Positions 8,617 through 20,785 are shown, numbered from the stretch's first letter. The stretch is DNA of 64,000 bases from Enterobacter sp. C2 (GCF_019880405.1 NZ_CP082269.1:3100001-3164000), one strand, 5' to 3'. Notes: generated by a model not told the origin, from the sequence alone. Translations and numbers: made by a program.

Positions 8617-10047
8617 TTAGCTTTTATCCGATCCAGCCAGCGGCAGCTCAATGCGAAAACAGACGCCCGCTTCATCGCTGGTGACCAGCTGCAGTTCACC
8701 CTGCATGCGCAGAATACAGTCCCTGGCGATGCTCAGACCCAACCCACTGCCTTTTACCGCGCCTTTTCGCTGGTGGCTTCCCTGATAGAAAGGTTCGAAA
8801 ATCATCTCCCGCTCGGCCTGTGGAATAGGTGTACCGGTATTGGTGACCTCTATACGCAAGCGCGTGCCGTGCGGATAGCTACGAATAAGAATGTTACCGG
8901 ATTCAGTGCCATAGTGCACCGCGTTAGAGTAGAGATTGTCCAGCACGCTCAGTAACAGCACCGGCTCCGCCAGACAGCTCTCCGCCTTCAGCGCAACCTC
9001 CGTATGCATCATTTTAGCCCGTGCCGGTAAACTGTGAGCGGAGATCACCGTCTCGACCAGCGGTGCAATGGCCACCGTCTCCAGCTCCACTGCGCCATCG
9101 GCCAGCTTGCGGTTGTAGTCCAGCAGCTGCTCGATCAGTTTTTGCAGGTTGCGGCTACTGCCGTCGAGAATATCGACCACCTCTTTTTGCTCCGCCGTGA
9201 GTGGCCCCACCACCTCGTCGGCCAGCAGCTCCGTGCCTTCCCGCATGCTGGCCAGCGGGGTTTTCAGCTCGTGAGAGATATGGCGCAGAAACTGATGGCG
9301 CTGAGACTCCAGCCACGCCAGCCGCTCGCTGAGCCAGATGATACGTTCGCCAACGGAGCGCAGCTCGCGCGGCCCCTTAAAGGCCACCCGACTGTTCAAC
9401 GACTGCCCTGCCCCAAGCCGGTTGATCATTCGCTCAATCCCCTTCACCGGGCCGATGATCATGCGGGTAAAGAGCAGCACCAGCACCAGGCTGACCAGAA
9501 ACAGCAGCAGCGCCTGCCAGCCAAAGAACTGACCCCGGGCGGCAATCTCCTGCTGAAGCTGCTGCCCGCGGTTAAACACCACTTTACGGGTGGTTTGCAC
9601 CATCTCAGTATTGGCGGCGGCGAAGGCTTCAAGGCTGGTGGAGGCCGCCTGCGTGGGGCCACTGTTGTGGCACTGCAGCTGGGCAAGGGCGTTGAGATCC
9701 TCCCGCAACGCCTGGGAGAGTCGCTCATCCGGCAGCACGTCAGCGTGGGCATCAAGCATGTCGCTGTAGCGTTTGCGCTGGCTCTGGTAGACCCGCGCCA
9801 GGGTGGGATCGTCAAGCACGCAGTACTGCCGGTAGCTGCGTTCCATCTCCAGCGCCGCGTTGGTCATCGCCTCGCTGCGCCGGGCATCGATAAGCGTGGT
9901 TCGGTTGGTGCGCGCCGCCTGGGCGCTGAGCGTGTTCAGGCTTTGCCACGCCTGCCAGGCCAGCACCAGCAGCGGCAGCAGAACCAACAAAAACGCCATA
10001 ATGACAAGCTGTCGCAGGGAGTGGGGAAATGCAGGCCAGCGTTTCAA
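8617..10047 (-). CDS. glrK: Sensor histidine kinase GlrK
   Basis: GlrK (QseE/YfhK) phosphorylates GlrR in response to envelope conditions. The 476 residues have a transmembrane helix at about 12-34, a periplasmic domain, a second helix at about 176-196, a HAMP region, the H-box FLRHISHELKTPLASMREG with His259, an N-box LDNLYSNAVHYG and the G-box GSGLGLSI. The operon order glrK-qseG-glrR-glnB and the glmY gene just upstream are as in E. coli. Confidence 0.97.
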   Translation of the reverse strand: MKRWPAFPHSLRQLVIMAFLLVLLPLLVLAWQAWQSLNTLSAQAARTNRTTLIDARRSEAMTNAALEMERSYRQYCVLDDPTLARVYQSQRKRYSDMLDAHADVLPDERLSQALREDLNALAQLQCHNSGPTQAASTSLEAFAAANTEMVQTTRKVVFNRGQQLQQEIAARGQFFGWQALLLFLVSLVLVLLFTRMIIGPVKGIERMINRLGAGQSLNSRVAFKGPRELRSVGERIIWLSERLAWLESQRHQFLRHISHELKTPLASMREGTELLADEVVGPLTAEQKEVVDILDGSSRNLQKLIEQLLDYNRKLADGAVELETVAIAPLVETVISAHSLPARAKMMHTEVALKAESCLAEPVLLLSVLDNLYSNAVHYGTESGNILIRSYPHGTRLRIEVTNTGTPIPQAEREMIFEPFYQGSHQRKGAVKGSGLGLSIARDCILRMQGELQLVTSDEAGVCFRIELPLAGSDKS

Positions 10048-10112
10048 CGCGTTACTCTCGTTAGAAAGGATTTACCGGAATGCTAGCTGAGGATGACCAA
10101 GGGGGGAAGGCT

Positions 10113-10303
10113 AAAAATAATAAAGCCGGGTAAAAACCCGGCATTATCATGGAATAGGCGGTGCCTTACTCGACGTTTCGCCTCGGGCCTGAAATAGCAG
10201 CGCTATGATCAGAAGTGAGACGGCAGGCACCTGTTTGTGCATCATTCCAGGGTTTATGTAGCGCGTCCCGAAGGGGCTGACATAAGAAGGTGAATGAGCC
10301 ACT
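10113..10303 (-). ncRNA. glmY: Small RNA GlmY
   Basis: GlmY binds the adaptor RapZ, which frees the sRNA GlmZ to activate glmS translation and so glucosamine-6-phosphate synthesis. On the minus strand the RNA begins AGTGGCTCATTCACC at 10303 and ends in the terminator GCCGGG-TAAAAA-CCCGGC, with the A/T-rich run at 10113-10124 on its outer side. Most positions, including GCCCCTTCGGGACG and CGAGGCGAAACGTCGAG, match E. coli GlmY. It sits between purL and glrK as in E. coli. Its transcript probably stops before glrK. Confidence 0.95.
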
Positions 10304-10308
10304 GCGCT

Positions 10309-10337
10309 ATTATATGCACAAGTTATGCCAATGTATA
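10309..10337 (-). promoter_or_regulatory. Overlapping sigma70 and sigma54 promoters of glmY
   Basis: On the minus strand TATACA-N17-TATAAT (10332-10337 and 10309-10314) is a sigma70 promoter with its start at 10303. Embedded in the spacer, TGGCATAACTTGTGCA (10315-10330) has the GG/GC dinucleotides of a sigma54 -24/-12 promoter at the right 12-base separation and the same start site. This double promoter design is the one known at E. coli glmY. Confidence 0.85.
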
Positions 10338-10418
10338 TTGTTAATGCATAACTCTCTGTTTATATAGCTGTTTATTATTTTGTGAACTGCATCATCTTTG
10401 CGCTCTTTTTAAGCAAAG

Positions 10419-10531
10419 TGTCGCTAATTAGCAACACCTAAAAAGCATCAAAAATAAAACATTTAAAATCAATAAATTAAATGTCTCCAAATGGAGACAT
10501 CGATTTTTGCCGCTGTCGGGATTTTGCGACA
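10419..10531. promoter_or_regulatory. GlrR activator sites and IHF site upstream of glmY
   Basis: The GlrR motif TGTC-N10-GACA occurs perfectly at 10482-10499 and 10514-10531, and once with a single mismatch (TGTC-N10-AACA) at 10419-10436. Their centres are 32 and 63 bases apart, near whole numbers of helical turns, so all face the same side. A perfect IHF consensus (AATCAATAAATTA) at 10467-10479 lies between them and would bend the DNA toward the sigma54 promoter. The rightmost site is inside a 10-bp hairpin directly after the purL stop. Confidence 0.8.
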
Positions 10532-10545
10532 GCGGCGTCGAGCTC

Positions 10546-13500
10546 TTAACCCAGCTGCTTACGGGCGTTGCGGAAAATGCGCATCCACGGGCTATCCTCG
10601 CCCCAGTTTTCCGGGTGCCAGGAGTTCGCCACGGTACGGAACACGCGCTCCGGATGCGGCATCATGATGGTGACACGTCCGCTTTCGCTGGTCACCGCCG
10701 TAATACCGTTCGGCGAGCCGTTCGGGTTGGCCGGGTAGGTCTCGGTGACCTTACCGAAGTTATCCACGTAGCGCAGCGCCACCAGACCCTTGCTCTCCAG
10801 CTGGGCGAGGTGCGCATCGTCACGCACTTCAACCAGGCCTTCCCCGTGGGAAACCGCGATAGGCATCATCGAGCCAACCATGCCTTGCAGCAACAGCGAT
10901 GGGCTTTGCGTGACCTCAACCAGGCTGAAGCGCGCCTCGAAGCGATCGGAGACGTTACGCACAAAGCGCGGCCACAGCTCGCTGCCAGGGATCAGCTCGC
11001 GCAGATTGGACATCATCTGGCAGCCGTTACAGACGCCCAGGGCCAGGGTCTGCGGACGGTGGAAGAAGGTTTCGAACTCGTCGCGTACGCGCTCGTTGAA
11101 GAGGATCGATTTCGCCCAGCCCTCACCCGCACCCAGCACGTCCCCGTAGGAGAAGCCGCCGCACGCCACCAGCGCGTGGGCGCTCTCCAGCGTGGTACGG
11201 CCCGCCAGCAGGTCGCTCATGTGCACGTCAATGGCGTCAAAGCCCGCACGGTGGAAGGCGGCTGCCATCTCAACGTGGGAGTTAACGCCCTGTTCGCGCA
11301 GGACGGCCACTTTTGGCCGTGCGCCGGTGGCAATATAGGGCGCAGCCACGTCTTCATTGATGTCGAAGGAGAGCTTCACGTTGAGGCCCGGATCGTTATC
11401 CTGCGCCTTGGCGTTATGCTCCTGATCGGCACAGGCCGGGTTATCACGCAGGCGCTGCATCTGCCAGGTGGTCTCTGCCCACCACATACGCAGCGTGGTG
11501 CGGCTTTCGCTGAACACCGCCTGGTCGTTAGCGGTAATCACGAAGCGATCGCCGGCAACGGCGCGGCCCAGGTAGTGTACGCAGTCAGCCAGGCCGTGGG
11601 CACTGAGGATGTTCTCCACCGCCTCACGATCTTCGGCGCGCACCTGGATCACTGCCCCCAGCTCTTCGTTAAACAGCGCCGCCAGACGGTCGCTGCCCAG
11701 GGTGGCGATATCGGCCTCGATCCCGCAGTGGCCGGTAAAGGCCATCTCGGCGAGGGTCACTAGCAGGCCGCCGTCTGAGCGGTCGTGGTAGGCCAGCAGC
11801 TTACGCGCCGCCACCAGCGCCTGCATGGCGTCGTAGAAGCCCTTCAGCTGATGCACGTCGCGCACGTCAGCCGGTTTGTCACCCAGTTGGCGATAAACCT
11901 GGGCCAGCGCCGTCGCGCCCAGCGCGTTGTGGCCTTTGCCAAGGTCAATCAGCAGCAGGGCGTTATCATCGGTAGAGAGCTGCGGCGTCACGGTGTGGCG
12001 CACGTCCTCAACCCGGGCAAACGCGGTGATCACCAGCGACAGCGGCGAGGTCATCTCACGCTGCTCGCTACCCTCCTGCCAGCGGGTTTTCATCGACATC
12101 GAGTCTTTACCCACCGGGATGGTCAGGCCGAGGGCCGGACACAGCTCCTCACCTACTGCCTTCACCGCCTCATAGAGGCCGGCATCTTCCCCCGGGTGAC
12201 CCGCTGCGGCCATCCAGTTCGCGGAGAGCTTGATGCGTTTGATATCGCCAATCTGCGTGGCGGCCACGTTGGTCAGCGCTTCACCTACCGCCAGACGGGC
12301 GGAGGCGGCAAAGTCCAGCAGCGCCACCGGAGAGCGCTCCCCGATAGACATCGCTTCGCCGTAGTAGCTATCAAGGCTGGCAGTGGTTACCGCGCAGTTG
12401 GCTACCGGGATCTGCCACGGGCCAACCATCTGATCCCGGGCAACCATGCCGGTGACAGTACGGTCGCCAATGGTCACCAGGAAGGTTTTTTCCGCCACCG
12501 CAGGCAGGTGCAGCACGCGGTTAACCGCTTCGGCCACGGTAATGCCCTGCGGGTCGAAGAGATCACCAGCGGCTTTCAGCGACTCAACGTTGCGGGTCAT
12601 CTTCGGCGTTTTACCGAGCAGGACGTCCAGCGGCAGATCGATAGGTTGATTGTCGAAGTGGCTGTCGGTCAGGCTCAGGTGACGCTCTTCGGTCGCTTCG
12701 CCGATCACCGCATACGGGGCGCGCTCACGGCGGCACAGGGCGTCGAAGAGATCCATCTGGTCGGCGGCCACCGCCATCACGTAGCGCTCTTGTGATTCGT
12801 TACACCAGATCTCCAGCGGGCTCATGCCTGGCTCGTCGCTCAGAATGCTGCGCAGATCGAAACGTCCGCCGCGGCCGCCGTCGCTCACCAGCTCCGGCAT
12901 GGCGTTAGAGAGACCGCCTGCGCCAACGTCGTGGATAAACAGGATCGGGTTGGCATCGCCCAGCTGCCAGCAGCGGTCGATTACCTCCTGGCAACGACGC
13001 TCCATCTCCGGGTTGTCACGCTGCACCGAAGCAAAGTCGAGATCGGCATCGGACTGGCCGGAGGCCATGGACGAAGCCGCCCCACCGCCAAGGCCGATAT
13101 TCATCGCCGGGCCGCCGAGCACGACCAACTTCGCGCCAACGGTAATCTCACCCTTCTGCACGTGATCGGCGCGGATGTTACCGATACCGCCCGCCAGCAT
13201 GATCGGCTTATGGTAGCCGCGCAGCTCTTCGCCGTTGTGGCTGTTGACCTTCTCTTCGTAGGTACGGAAGTAGCCAGTCAGCGCCGGACGGCCAAATTCG
13301 TTGTTGAACGCCGCGCCGCCCAGCGGACCGTCGGTCATGATATCCAGCGCGGTAACGATACGATCCGGCTTACCGAAATCCTCTTCCCACGGCTGCTCAA
13401 AGCCCGGAATACGCAGGTTAGAGACAGAGAAGCCCACAAGGCCCGCTTTCGGCTTCGCGCCGCGGCCGGTTGCGCCTTCGTCACGGATCTCACCGCCGGA

Positions 13501-14433
13501 GCCGGTTGCCGCGCCCGGCCATGGCGAGATGGCCGTCGGGTGGTTGTGGGTCTCGACCTTCATCAGGATATGGGTAGGCTCCTGATGGAAATCGTAACGG
13601 CCTGCTTCGCTATCGGCGAAGAAGCGCCCAACCTCTGAACCTTCCATCACCGCCGCGTTGTCTTTATAGGCCGACAGCACGTGGTCCGGGGTTTTCTCAA
13701 AGGTATTTTTGATCATTTTAAACAGCGACTTCGGCTGCTGCTCGCCGTCGATCACCCAGTCGGCGTTGAAGATTTTGTGTCGGCAGTGCTCGGAGTTCGC
13801 CTGGGCGAACATGTACAGCTCGATGTCGTTCGGGTTGCGCCCGAGGGTGGTGAAGGCATCGAACAGGTAATCAATTTCGTCTTCCGCCAGCGCGAGGCCC
13901 AGACGCTGGTTAGCCTCCACCAGCGCTGCACGTCCCTGTTCCAGCATGTCCACGCTCTCTACCGGCGCGGGCTGATGGTGGGCAAAGAGTTTCTCCGCCT
14001 CTTGCAGCGCGTCAAAGGTCGTCTCCATCATGCGGTCATACAGCTCGGCGGCCACCGCCTGCCACTGTTCAGCGCTCAGGGTAGACGCTTCAACGTAGTA
14101 AGCGACGCCGCGCTCCAGGCGGGCGATCTGCGTCAGGCCGCAGTTGTGGGCGATATCCGTTGCTTTTGAAGACCAGGGAGAGATGGTCCCCGGACGCGGC
14201 GTCACCAGCAGCAGCTTGCCAGCAGGCGCGTGGCTGCTCAGGCGCGGGCCGTAGGTCAGCAGGCGGCCGAGCTGGGCGTGTTCATCGGCATTTAGAGGAG
14301 CGTTGAGGTCAGCGAAATGGACATACTCAGCGTAAATGTTGCTTACCGGGAGGGCGGCTGCCTGAAAGCGTGCCAGCAGTTTGTTGATACGGAATGCAGA
14401 CAGTGCAGGCGAACCACGCAGAATTTCCATCAT
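10546..14433 (-). CDS. purL: Phosphoribosylformylglycinamidine synthase
   Basis: PurL converts FGAR to FGAM with glutamine and ATP, the fourth step of purine synthesis. It is the large single-chain form (1295 residues): an N-terminal PurS-like domain, a linker, two fused synthetase halves ([19 protein letters not shown] marks the first) and a C-terminal glutaminase domain with the nucleophile in [10 protein letters not shown]. The frame runs 44 codons further upstream, but the ATG at 14433 has a GAGA site, matches the E. coli N-terminus [12 protein letters not shown] and leaves the PurR operator in the leader. Confidence 0.98.
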   Translation of the reverse strand: MMEILRGSPALSAFRINKLLARFQAAALPVSNIYAEYVHFADLNAPLNADEHAQLGRLLTYGPRLSSHAPAGKLLLVTPRPGTISPWSSKATDIAHNCGLTQIARLERGVAYYVEASTLSAEQWQAVAAELYDRMMETTFDALQEAEKLFAHHQPAPVESVDMLEQGRAALVEANQRLGLALAEDEIDYLFDAFTTLGRNPNDIELYMFAQANSEHCRHKIFNADWVIDGEQQPKSLFKMIKNTFEKTPDHVLSAYKDNAAVMEGSEVGRFFADSEAGRYDFHQEPTHILMKVETHNHPTAISPWPGAATGSGGEIRDEGATGRGAKPKAGLVGFSVSNLRIPGFEQPWEEDFGKPDRIVTALDIMTDGPLGGAAFNNEFGRPALTGYFRTYEEKVNSHNGEELRGYHKPIMLAGGIGNIRADHVQKGEITVGAKLVVLGGPAMNIGLGGGAASSMASGQSDADLDFASVQRDNPEMERRCQEVIDRCWQLGDANPILFIHDVGAGGLSNAMPELVSDGGRGGRFDLRSILSDEPGMSPLEIWCNESQERYVMAVAADQMDLFDALCRRERAPYAVIGEATEERHLSLTDSHFDNQPIDLPLDVLLGKTPKMTRNVESLKAAGDLFDPQGITVAEAVNRVLHLPAVAEKTFLVTIGDRTVTGMVARDQMVGPWQIPVANCAVTTASLDSYYGEAMSIGERSPVALLDFAASARLAVGEALTNVAATQIGDIKRIKLSANWMAAAGHPGEDAGLYEAVKAVGEELCPALGLTIPVGKDSMSMKTRWQEGSEQREMTSPLSLVITAFARVEDVRHTVTPQLSTDDNALLLIDLGKGHNALGATALAQVYRQLGDKPADVRDVHQLKGFYDAMQALVAARKLLAYHDRSDGGLLVTLAEMAFTGHCGIEADIATLGSDRLAALFNEELGAVIQVRAEDREAVENILSAHGLADCVHYLGRAVAGDRFVITANDQAVFSESRTTLRMWWAETTWQMQRLRDNPACADQEHNAKAQDNDPGLNVKLSFDINEDVAAPYIATGARPKVAVLREQGVNSHVEMAAAFHRAGFDAIDVHMSDLLAGRTTLESAHALVACGGFSYGDVLGAGEGWAKSILFNERVRDEFETFFHRPQTLALGVCNGCQMMSNLRELIPGSELWPRFVRNVSDRFEARFSLVEVTQSPSLLLQGMVGSMMPIAVSHGEGLVEVRDDAHLAQLESKGLVALRYVDNFGKVTETYPANPNGSPNGITAVTSESGRVTIMMPHPERVFRTVANSWHPENWGEDSPWMRIFRNARKQLG

Positions 14434-14519
14434 AAGTCTCTCGTCTTTAGCGCGTCGATGACGCTGTAAGAATGCGCCAGGGGGAAAACGGGCGTCATTA
14501 TAAAGAATCCTGCCCGCCG

Positions 14520-14535
14520 ACGAAACCGTTTGCGT
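14520..14535 (-). promoter_or_regulatory. PurR operator over the purL promoter
   Basis: Read on the minus strand the site is ACGCAAACGGTTTCGT, one base from the PurR consensus. It covers the -35 region of a promoter whose -10 TATAAT lies at about 14496-14501, so bound PurR would block RNA polymerase. The rest of the purL-mltF gap is plain leader sequence. Confidence 0.85.
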
Positions 14536-14699
14536 GGAAATAAAATTGCCCGAAATTTTTAGCAATAGATGTTACCTAATTCTCTAATAAGTTGCTAAGT
14601 GCCGCAATCTTAAGCAAAATGCCGCTCACTTCCGGATAAATGCTTTTCTATAATAATGACGGCGGACTGAGGCGTCAGGTGACGCAGAGAATTAACTCA

Positions 14700-16765
<2,066 letters not shown>

Positions 16766-16822
16766 TCAGCACTCCAGTAGTCAAAACGGGGCGCATTATA
16801 CACAGGTGTAAGTACGCACACA

Positions 16823-17458
16823 CTATTCGAGTTGCTGAAGCTCACCGTGGGGCGTGACGCGCCACCGATGCTCGCAGAAGTAGAGCAGCGGGTTATCCTG
16901 CTTGCTGTCGCTGTAGCCGCTGTAGAGGCGCAGCGGCGTGCCGATTTTCCGCTCCAGCTGCACCACCTTCTCATGCCCGAGGCAGCGCATGGAGAGCACC
17001 CAGCCACCGTGGCTGCGGCGGATCTGGCTGGCGATCAGGTTGACGCGGGGCAGCCAGGGGGTGTCAAAATAGACCTGCTCCACCAGCGGCTGCGGGGAGC
17101 CAGTGATCAGCCAGATATCAGCATCGGAGGCGTCGAGATAGTTGGTTAGGCGATCCTGCACCACCGGGAAGGCGGTGACGCGCTCGCGGAACCAGGTTAC
17201 AAATGACTTTTCCAGCGCCTTAAGCCGCGCCTCGCTGTGGCCAAAGGTGCAGCCCCACAGCAGCAGGCTCATCGGCCAGCGGGCGGCCCGCCCCTTTACC
17301 AGTAACGCAATGCCGATAACCGGCAGCAAAGGTAGAACGAGCAGCGCATTGAGTGGCTGATGCCGCAGCAGATAGCGCAGAAATGTCCCGAACATATCCT
17401 GCTGATGCAGCGTTCCATCCAGATCGAAAAACACAACACGACGCTCGCTTTTTGCCAA
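16823..17458 (-). CDS. pgpC: Phosphatidylglycerophosphatase C
   Basis: PgpC removes phosphate from phosphatidylglycerophosphate at the inner membrane to give phosphatidylglycerol. It is a HAD-family enzyme: motif I is FFDLDGTLHQ near residue 10, motif II LITGSPQPLV near 120, and a conserved SGYSDSKQDNPL closes the site. A hydrophobic stretch (LLVLPLLPVIGIALLV) lies at residues about 37-54. The gene starts three bases after the murP stop, so here it is in a run with murQ-murP, unlike E. coli. Confidence 0.95.
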   Translation of the reverse strand: MAKSERRVVFFDLDGTLHQQDMFGTFLRYLLRHQPLNALLVLPLLPVIGIALLVKGRAARWPMSLLLWGCTFGHSEARLKALEKSFVTWFRERVTAFPVVQDRLTNYLDASDADIWLITGSPQPLVEQVYFDTPWLPRVNLIASQIRRSHGGWVLSMRCLGHEKVVQLERKIGTPLRLYSGYSDSKQDNPLLYFCEHRWRVTPHGELQQLE

Positions 17459-17461
17459 ACC

Positions 17462-18826
17462 CTACTCCTTTGGATCGTTAAAACCTAACAGCCAGGTAAA
17501 CACGAACCCGGCGAGGACAGCCAATAAATAGCCTAACAGATAGATCGTGACTTTTCCGGTAACAATCGTTAAAGCCAGCGGTAAACCGGAAATGCCAAAG
17601 GTAATGACCGTCGCCACTTTCCAGTAGCAGACCAGCGCTCCCCCTACTGCGCCGCCCAGGCAGGCACCGATAAACGGCTTACCCAGCGGCAGCGTAACGC
17701 CAAAAATCAGCGGCTCACCGATGCCGAGCAGCCCTACCGGCAGCGCGCCTTTAATGACCGTTTTTAACCGGGTATTGCGCGTTTTCAGCAACACGGCGAG
17801 TGCCGCCCCGACCTGGCCGACCCCTGCCATTGAGAGGATGGGTAGCAGGGCGTTATAGCCATGCGCCTGGACCAGCTCCACGTGGATCGGCACCAGCCCC
17901 TGATGCAGGCCGGTAAGCACCAGCGGCAGAAAGGTCCCGGCCAGCACCGCGCCCACCAGCAGGCCGCCGCGATCGATAGCCCAGCCTGCCCCATGGGCAA
18001 TAGATTCAGAAATCCAGCCCCCGAGCGGCTGTAGCGCCACGATAGCTATCGCCCCGGTGATGAGCGTGGTCAGCAGCGGGTTAAGAATCAGCTCCAGCGA
18101 ACCCGGCAGCCGCTCGCGCAGCCGCTTCTCAAACCAGCACATCAGGGCCACCACCAGCAGCACGGCGATCACCCCGCCGCGCCCAGGCTGCAACGCTTCG
18201 CCAAACAGGGTGATCTGCGCCAGCTGCGGGCTGGAGAGAATACCGGCCATCACTCCGCCTAACGCCTGCGAGCCACCGAAGACCTTCGCCGCGTTGACCC
18301 CCACAAGAATATTCATGATCGCAAACACGGCGCTGCCAAAGATGCCGAGCAGCCCCAGCAGATTGGGGTAGTGAATCGCAATATCGCCAGCAATATCGGG
18401 CCGCTTCAGGATATTGATAATGCCGGTGATCAGCCCGGAGGCGATGAACGCCGGAATCAGCGGAATGAAAACGTTCGCCAGCATGCGCAGGGCGTCGCTC
18501 ATCGGCGCTTTATATTGGGCTTTTGCCCGCGCCTTATTACGGTCGATCTCATCCGGGATCGGGTCTGCCCCCGTCCCGTTGACCAGCGAGCGCATGGCAT
18601 CTACTACCTGGCCCGCTCTTCCCGGACCGACAATCAGCTGATGCTGCTCGCCCTGCTTAACGTAGCCGCTGACGCCCGGAAGCGCTTTCAGCCTGCCGAT
18701 ATTGAGCAGCCCCTCATCCTGCACCTCAAACCGTACGCGGGTCATACAGTTTTCCAGCCGCAAAATGTTGCCCTGCCCGCCGATGCCCTGCAGGATCTCT
18801 CCTGCTAGCGTCAGTGACTTATCCAT
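17462..18826 (-). CDS. murP: PTS N-acetylmuramic acid transporter, EIIBC component
   Basis: MurP takes up MurNAc and phosphorylates it to MurNAc-6-phosphate. The 454 residues begin with an EIIB domain whose phospho-cysteine is Cys27 in ENCMTRVRF, followed by an EIIC domain with about ten membrane spans (for example LLGLLGIFGSAVFAIMNILV). No EIIA is present; family members borrow the glucose EIIA (Crr). It is somewhat shorter than E. coli MurP. It follows murQ by nine bases, which fixes the substrate assignment; by sequence alone it could be another glucose-superfamily sugar transporter. Confidence 0.88.
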   Translation of the reverse strand: MDKSLTLAGEILQGIGGQGNILRLENCMTRVRFEVQDEGLLNIGRLKALPGVSGYVKQGEQHQLIVGPGRAGQVVDAMRSLVNGTGADPIPDEIDRNKARAKAQYKAPMSDALRMLANVFIPLIPAFIASGLITGIINILKRPDIAGDIAIHYPNLLGLLGIFGSAVFAIMNILVGVNAAKVFGGSQALGGVMAGILSSPQLAQITLFGEALQPGRGGVIAVLLVVALMCWFEKRLRERLPGSLELILNPLLTTLITGAIAIVALQPLGGWISESIAHGAGWAIDRGGLLVGAVLAGTFLPLVLTGLHQGLVPIHVELVQAHGYNALLPILSMAGVGQVGAALAVLLKTRNTRLKTVIKGALPVGLLGIGEPLIFGVTLPLGKPFIGACLGGAVGGALVCYWKVATVITFGISGLPLALTIVTGKVTIYLLGYLLAVLAGFVFTWLLGFNDPKE

Positions 18827-18835
18827 GTGAACCTC

Positions 18836-19729
18836 TTAGCCATTCAGCGCGGCGCGTAAGAATCCCTGGTGCATGTCGAGCCGGGCGCGGGCTGCGTCCA
18901 CGTCCAGGCCGGTCAGCACCATCAAAATAGCGGGCTTGACGTCATACCCGGTCTGCTCCAGCACGCTGCGGGCCTGCTCAAGGGTAACGCCTGTGGCTTC
19001 AACTACCATTCGGCAGGCGCGGTCAACGAGCTTAATATTGCTCGCTTTCATATCGACCATCAGGTTTTGGTAGACCTTGCCAAACTTAACCATCGCCCCG
19101 GTGGAGATCATGTTCAGCACCAGCTTCTGCGCCGTGCCGGACTTGAGGCGGGTAGAGCCAGTCAGTGCTTCCGGCCCCACGACCGGTGAGATAGCAATAT
19201 CCGCCGCCTGAGCTATCGGCGAACCGGGATTACAGGAGATAGCCACCGTGGTGCAGCCTGTAGCCCGGGCATGCTTAAGTCCGCCGATAACGTAAGGCGT
19301 GCGTCCAGATGCGGCCAGGCCTACTACCAGATCCTGGGGGGTGAGCGTCAGGTCACGCAGATCGTCCTCCCCCAGCTGCGGGTTATCTTCTGCCCCCTCT
19401 ACCGCTTTCAGCAACGCCCCTGGACCTCCAGCGATCAGGCCAATCACCAGGCCGTGCGGGACGCCAAAGGTCGGCGGACACTCCGAGGCGTCCAGCACGC
19501 CGAGCCGACCGCTGGTGCCTGCGCCCATATAGATGATGCGGCCGCCTGCTTTCAGCGCCGTCGCGGCAGCATCCACTGCCCGTGCAACATCTGGCAATGT
19601 CTCTTTCACTGCCAGCGCGACCAGCGTATCCTGTTGATTAAAACGGGTTACTAACTCGATAGTCGAAAGCGCGTCCAGATCCATCGTCTCAGAATTTCGC
19701 GTTTCTGATACCAGTGAGCCAAGATTCAT
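18836..19729 (-). CDS. murQ: N-acetylmuramic acid 6-phosphate etherase
   Basis: MurQ cleaves the lactyl ether of MurNAc-6-phosphate to GlcNAc-6-phosphate and D-lactate. The 297-residue protein has one SIS domain with [20 protein letters not shown] near residue 70 and the catalytic Glu region in VEGAEDN near 113, then an ISCNPGS motif. It lies divergently from yfhH with a 120-base control region. In E. coli murQP is elsewhere with murR; here it occupies the pgpC-yfhH junction. Confidence 0.95.
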   Translation of the reverse strand: MNLGSLVSETRNSETMDLDALSTIELVTRFNQQDTLVALAVKETLPDVARAVDAAATALKAGGRIIYMGAGTSGRLGVLDASECPPTFGVPHGLVIGLIAGGPGALLKAVEGAEDNPQLGEDDLRDLTLTPQDLVVGLAASGRTPYVIGGLKHARATGCTTVAISCNPGSPIAQAADIAISPVVGPEALTGSTRLKSGTAQKLVLNMISTGAMVKFGKVYQNLMVDMKASNIKLVDRACRMVVEATGVTLEQARSVLEQTGYDVKPAILMVLTGLDVDAARARLDMHQGFLRAALNG

Positions 19730-19743
19730 TATCAGTACCTTTT

Positions 19744-19789
19744 GAATATTTTATTCGTGTCCAGCGCAGTATAATGGAATATATAATTC
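19744..19789. promoter_or_regulatory. Two palindromic operators between murQ and yfhH
   Basis: GAATA-TTT-TATTC (19744-19756) is a perfect palindrome, and GAAT-N5-ATTC recurs at 19777-19789. Centres are 33 bases apart, three helical turns. A TATAAT (19770-19775) lies just before the second copy. The placement between divergent murQ and an RpiR-family gene suggests that YfhH binds here. This is inference from symmetry and position. Confidence 0.5.
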
Positions 19790-19849
19790 ATTGATGCCTG
19801 CGAAAAGGATGTTTGTAGCCGTTGTCACGTTTTGCCCCCTGGAGTTGTC

Positions 19850-20698
19850 ATGAACTGTTTGATTCACATCCGTCAGCGCTATGCGGGCCTGGCACAGAGC
19901 GATAAAAAGCTGGCGGATTTTCTGCTTACCCAGCCCGATCGCGCTCGCCATTTGAGTTCGCAGCAGCTGGCCGCCGAGGCGGGCATTAGCCAGTCCAGCG
20001 TGGTGAAATTTGCCCAGAAGCTGGGGTTTAAAGGTTTTCCGGCGCTCAAGCTGGCTATTAGCGAAGCGCTGGTCAGTACGCCAACGCCCCACTCCGTTCC
20101 GGTACATAACCAGATCCGCGGTGACGATCCTCTGCGCGTGGTAGGCGAGAAGCTGATTCATGAGAAGGTCAGCGCCATGAACGCGACCCTTGATGTAAAT
20201 ACTGAAGATAAGCTGCAGGAGAGCGTGATCATGCTGCGCGATGCGCGGCGGATCGTGCTGACGGGCATCGGCGCATCCGGGCTGGTGGCGCGTAACTTTG
20301 GCTGGAAGCTGATGAAGATTGGTTTTCACGCCGTGGTCGAGCAGGATATGCATGCCCTGCTGGCAACGACGCAGGCGATGGAGAGCAGCGATCTGCTGCT
20401 GGCTATCTCCTATACCGGCGAACGGCGGGAGATCAACATGGCGGCGGATGAAGCCTTACGCGTCGGAGCAAAGATCCTGGCGATTACCGGTTTTACCCCT
20501 AACGCCCTGCAGCAGCGTTCAACCCGCTGCCTCTATACCATTGCCGAAGAGCAGGCCACCCGCAGCGCCGCCATCTCTTCTACCAGCGCCCAGATGCTGC
20601 TCACCGACCTGCTGTTTATGGCCCTGGTGCAGCAAGACCTGGAGCACGCCCCGGAGCGGATCCGCCACAGCGAAGCGCTGGTGAAAAAGCTGGTCTGA
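19850..20698 (+). CDS. yfhH: RpiR/MurR-family transcriptional regulator YfhH
   Basis: The 282-residue protein matches E. coli YfhH along its length. Residues 1 to about 75 form the HTH_6 DNA-binding domain (AGISQSSVVKFAQKLGFKGF), and residues about 125-260 a SIS domain (LTGIGASGLVARNFGWKLMK), the sugar-phosphate sensor of this family. The ATG at 19850 has GGAG six bases upstream; the longer frame from 19832 does not match. In E. coli the target is unknown, but here the gene is divergent from murQP and flanked by paired operators, so control by MurNAc-6-phosphate is the simplest guess. Confidence 0.93.
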   Translation: MNCLIHIRQRYAGLAQSDKKLADFLLTQPDRARHLSSQQLAAEAGISQSSVVKFAQKLGFKGFPALKLAISEALVSTPTPHSVPVHNQIRGDDPLRVVGEKLIHEKVSAMNATLDVNTEDKLQESVIMLRDARRIVLTGIGASGLVARNFGWKLMKIGFHAVVEQDMHALLATTQAMESSDLLLAISYTGERREINMAADEALRVGAKILAITGFTPNALQQRSTRCLYTIAEEQATRSAAISSTSAQMLLTDLLFMALVQQDLEHAPERIRHSEALVKKLV

Positions 20699-20700
20699 GC
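20680..20700 (+). repeat. Left copy of the yfhH-end direct repeat
   Basis: These 21 bases cover the last codons and stop of yfhH (GGTGAAAAAGCTGG then TCTGAGC). They recur with a single change at 21941-21961, beyond the acyltransferase gene. The copy marks the left edge of an insertion in the yfhH-yfhL junction. Confidence 0.85.
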
Positions 20701-20716
20701 CCCTGAAAGGTAAGTA

Positions 20717-20745
20717 CTGACAGAACTATGAGAGTGGAATACAAT
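20717..20745 (+). promoter_or_regulatory. Promoter of the acyltransferase gene
   Basis: CTGACA-N17-TACAAT is a near-consensus sigma70 promoter 40 bases before the acyltransferase start. The sequence after it, CCCGCCCT, resembles that after the yfhL -10, suggesting that this stretch is an older, diverged copy of the yfhL leader. Confidence 0.65.
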
Positions 20746-20785
20746 CCCGCCCTTAGTGATTACGCGTTATTAATATTGAGGACTT

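Noticed and set aside
10509-10536. 10-bp hairpin after purL as a terminator
   Set aside because: The T-run is on the wrong side: in the purL direction the hairpin is followed by A residues. It is better explained by the GlrR site it contains, although it may still protect the mRNA end.
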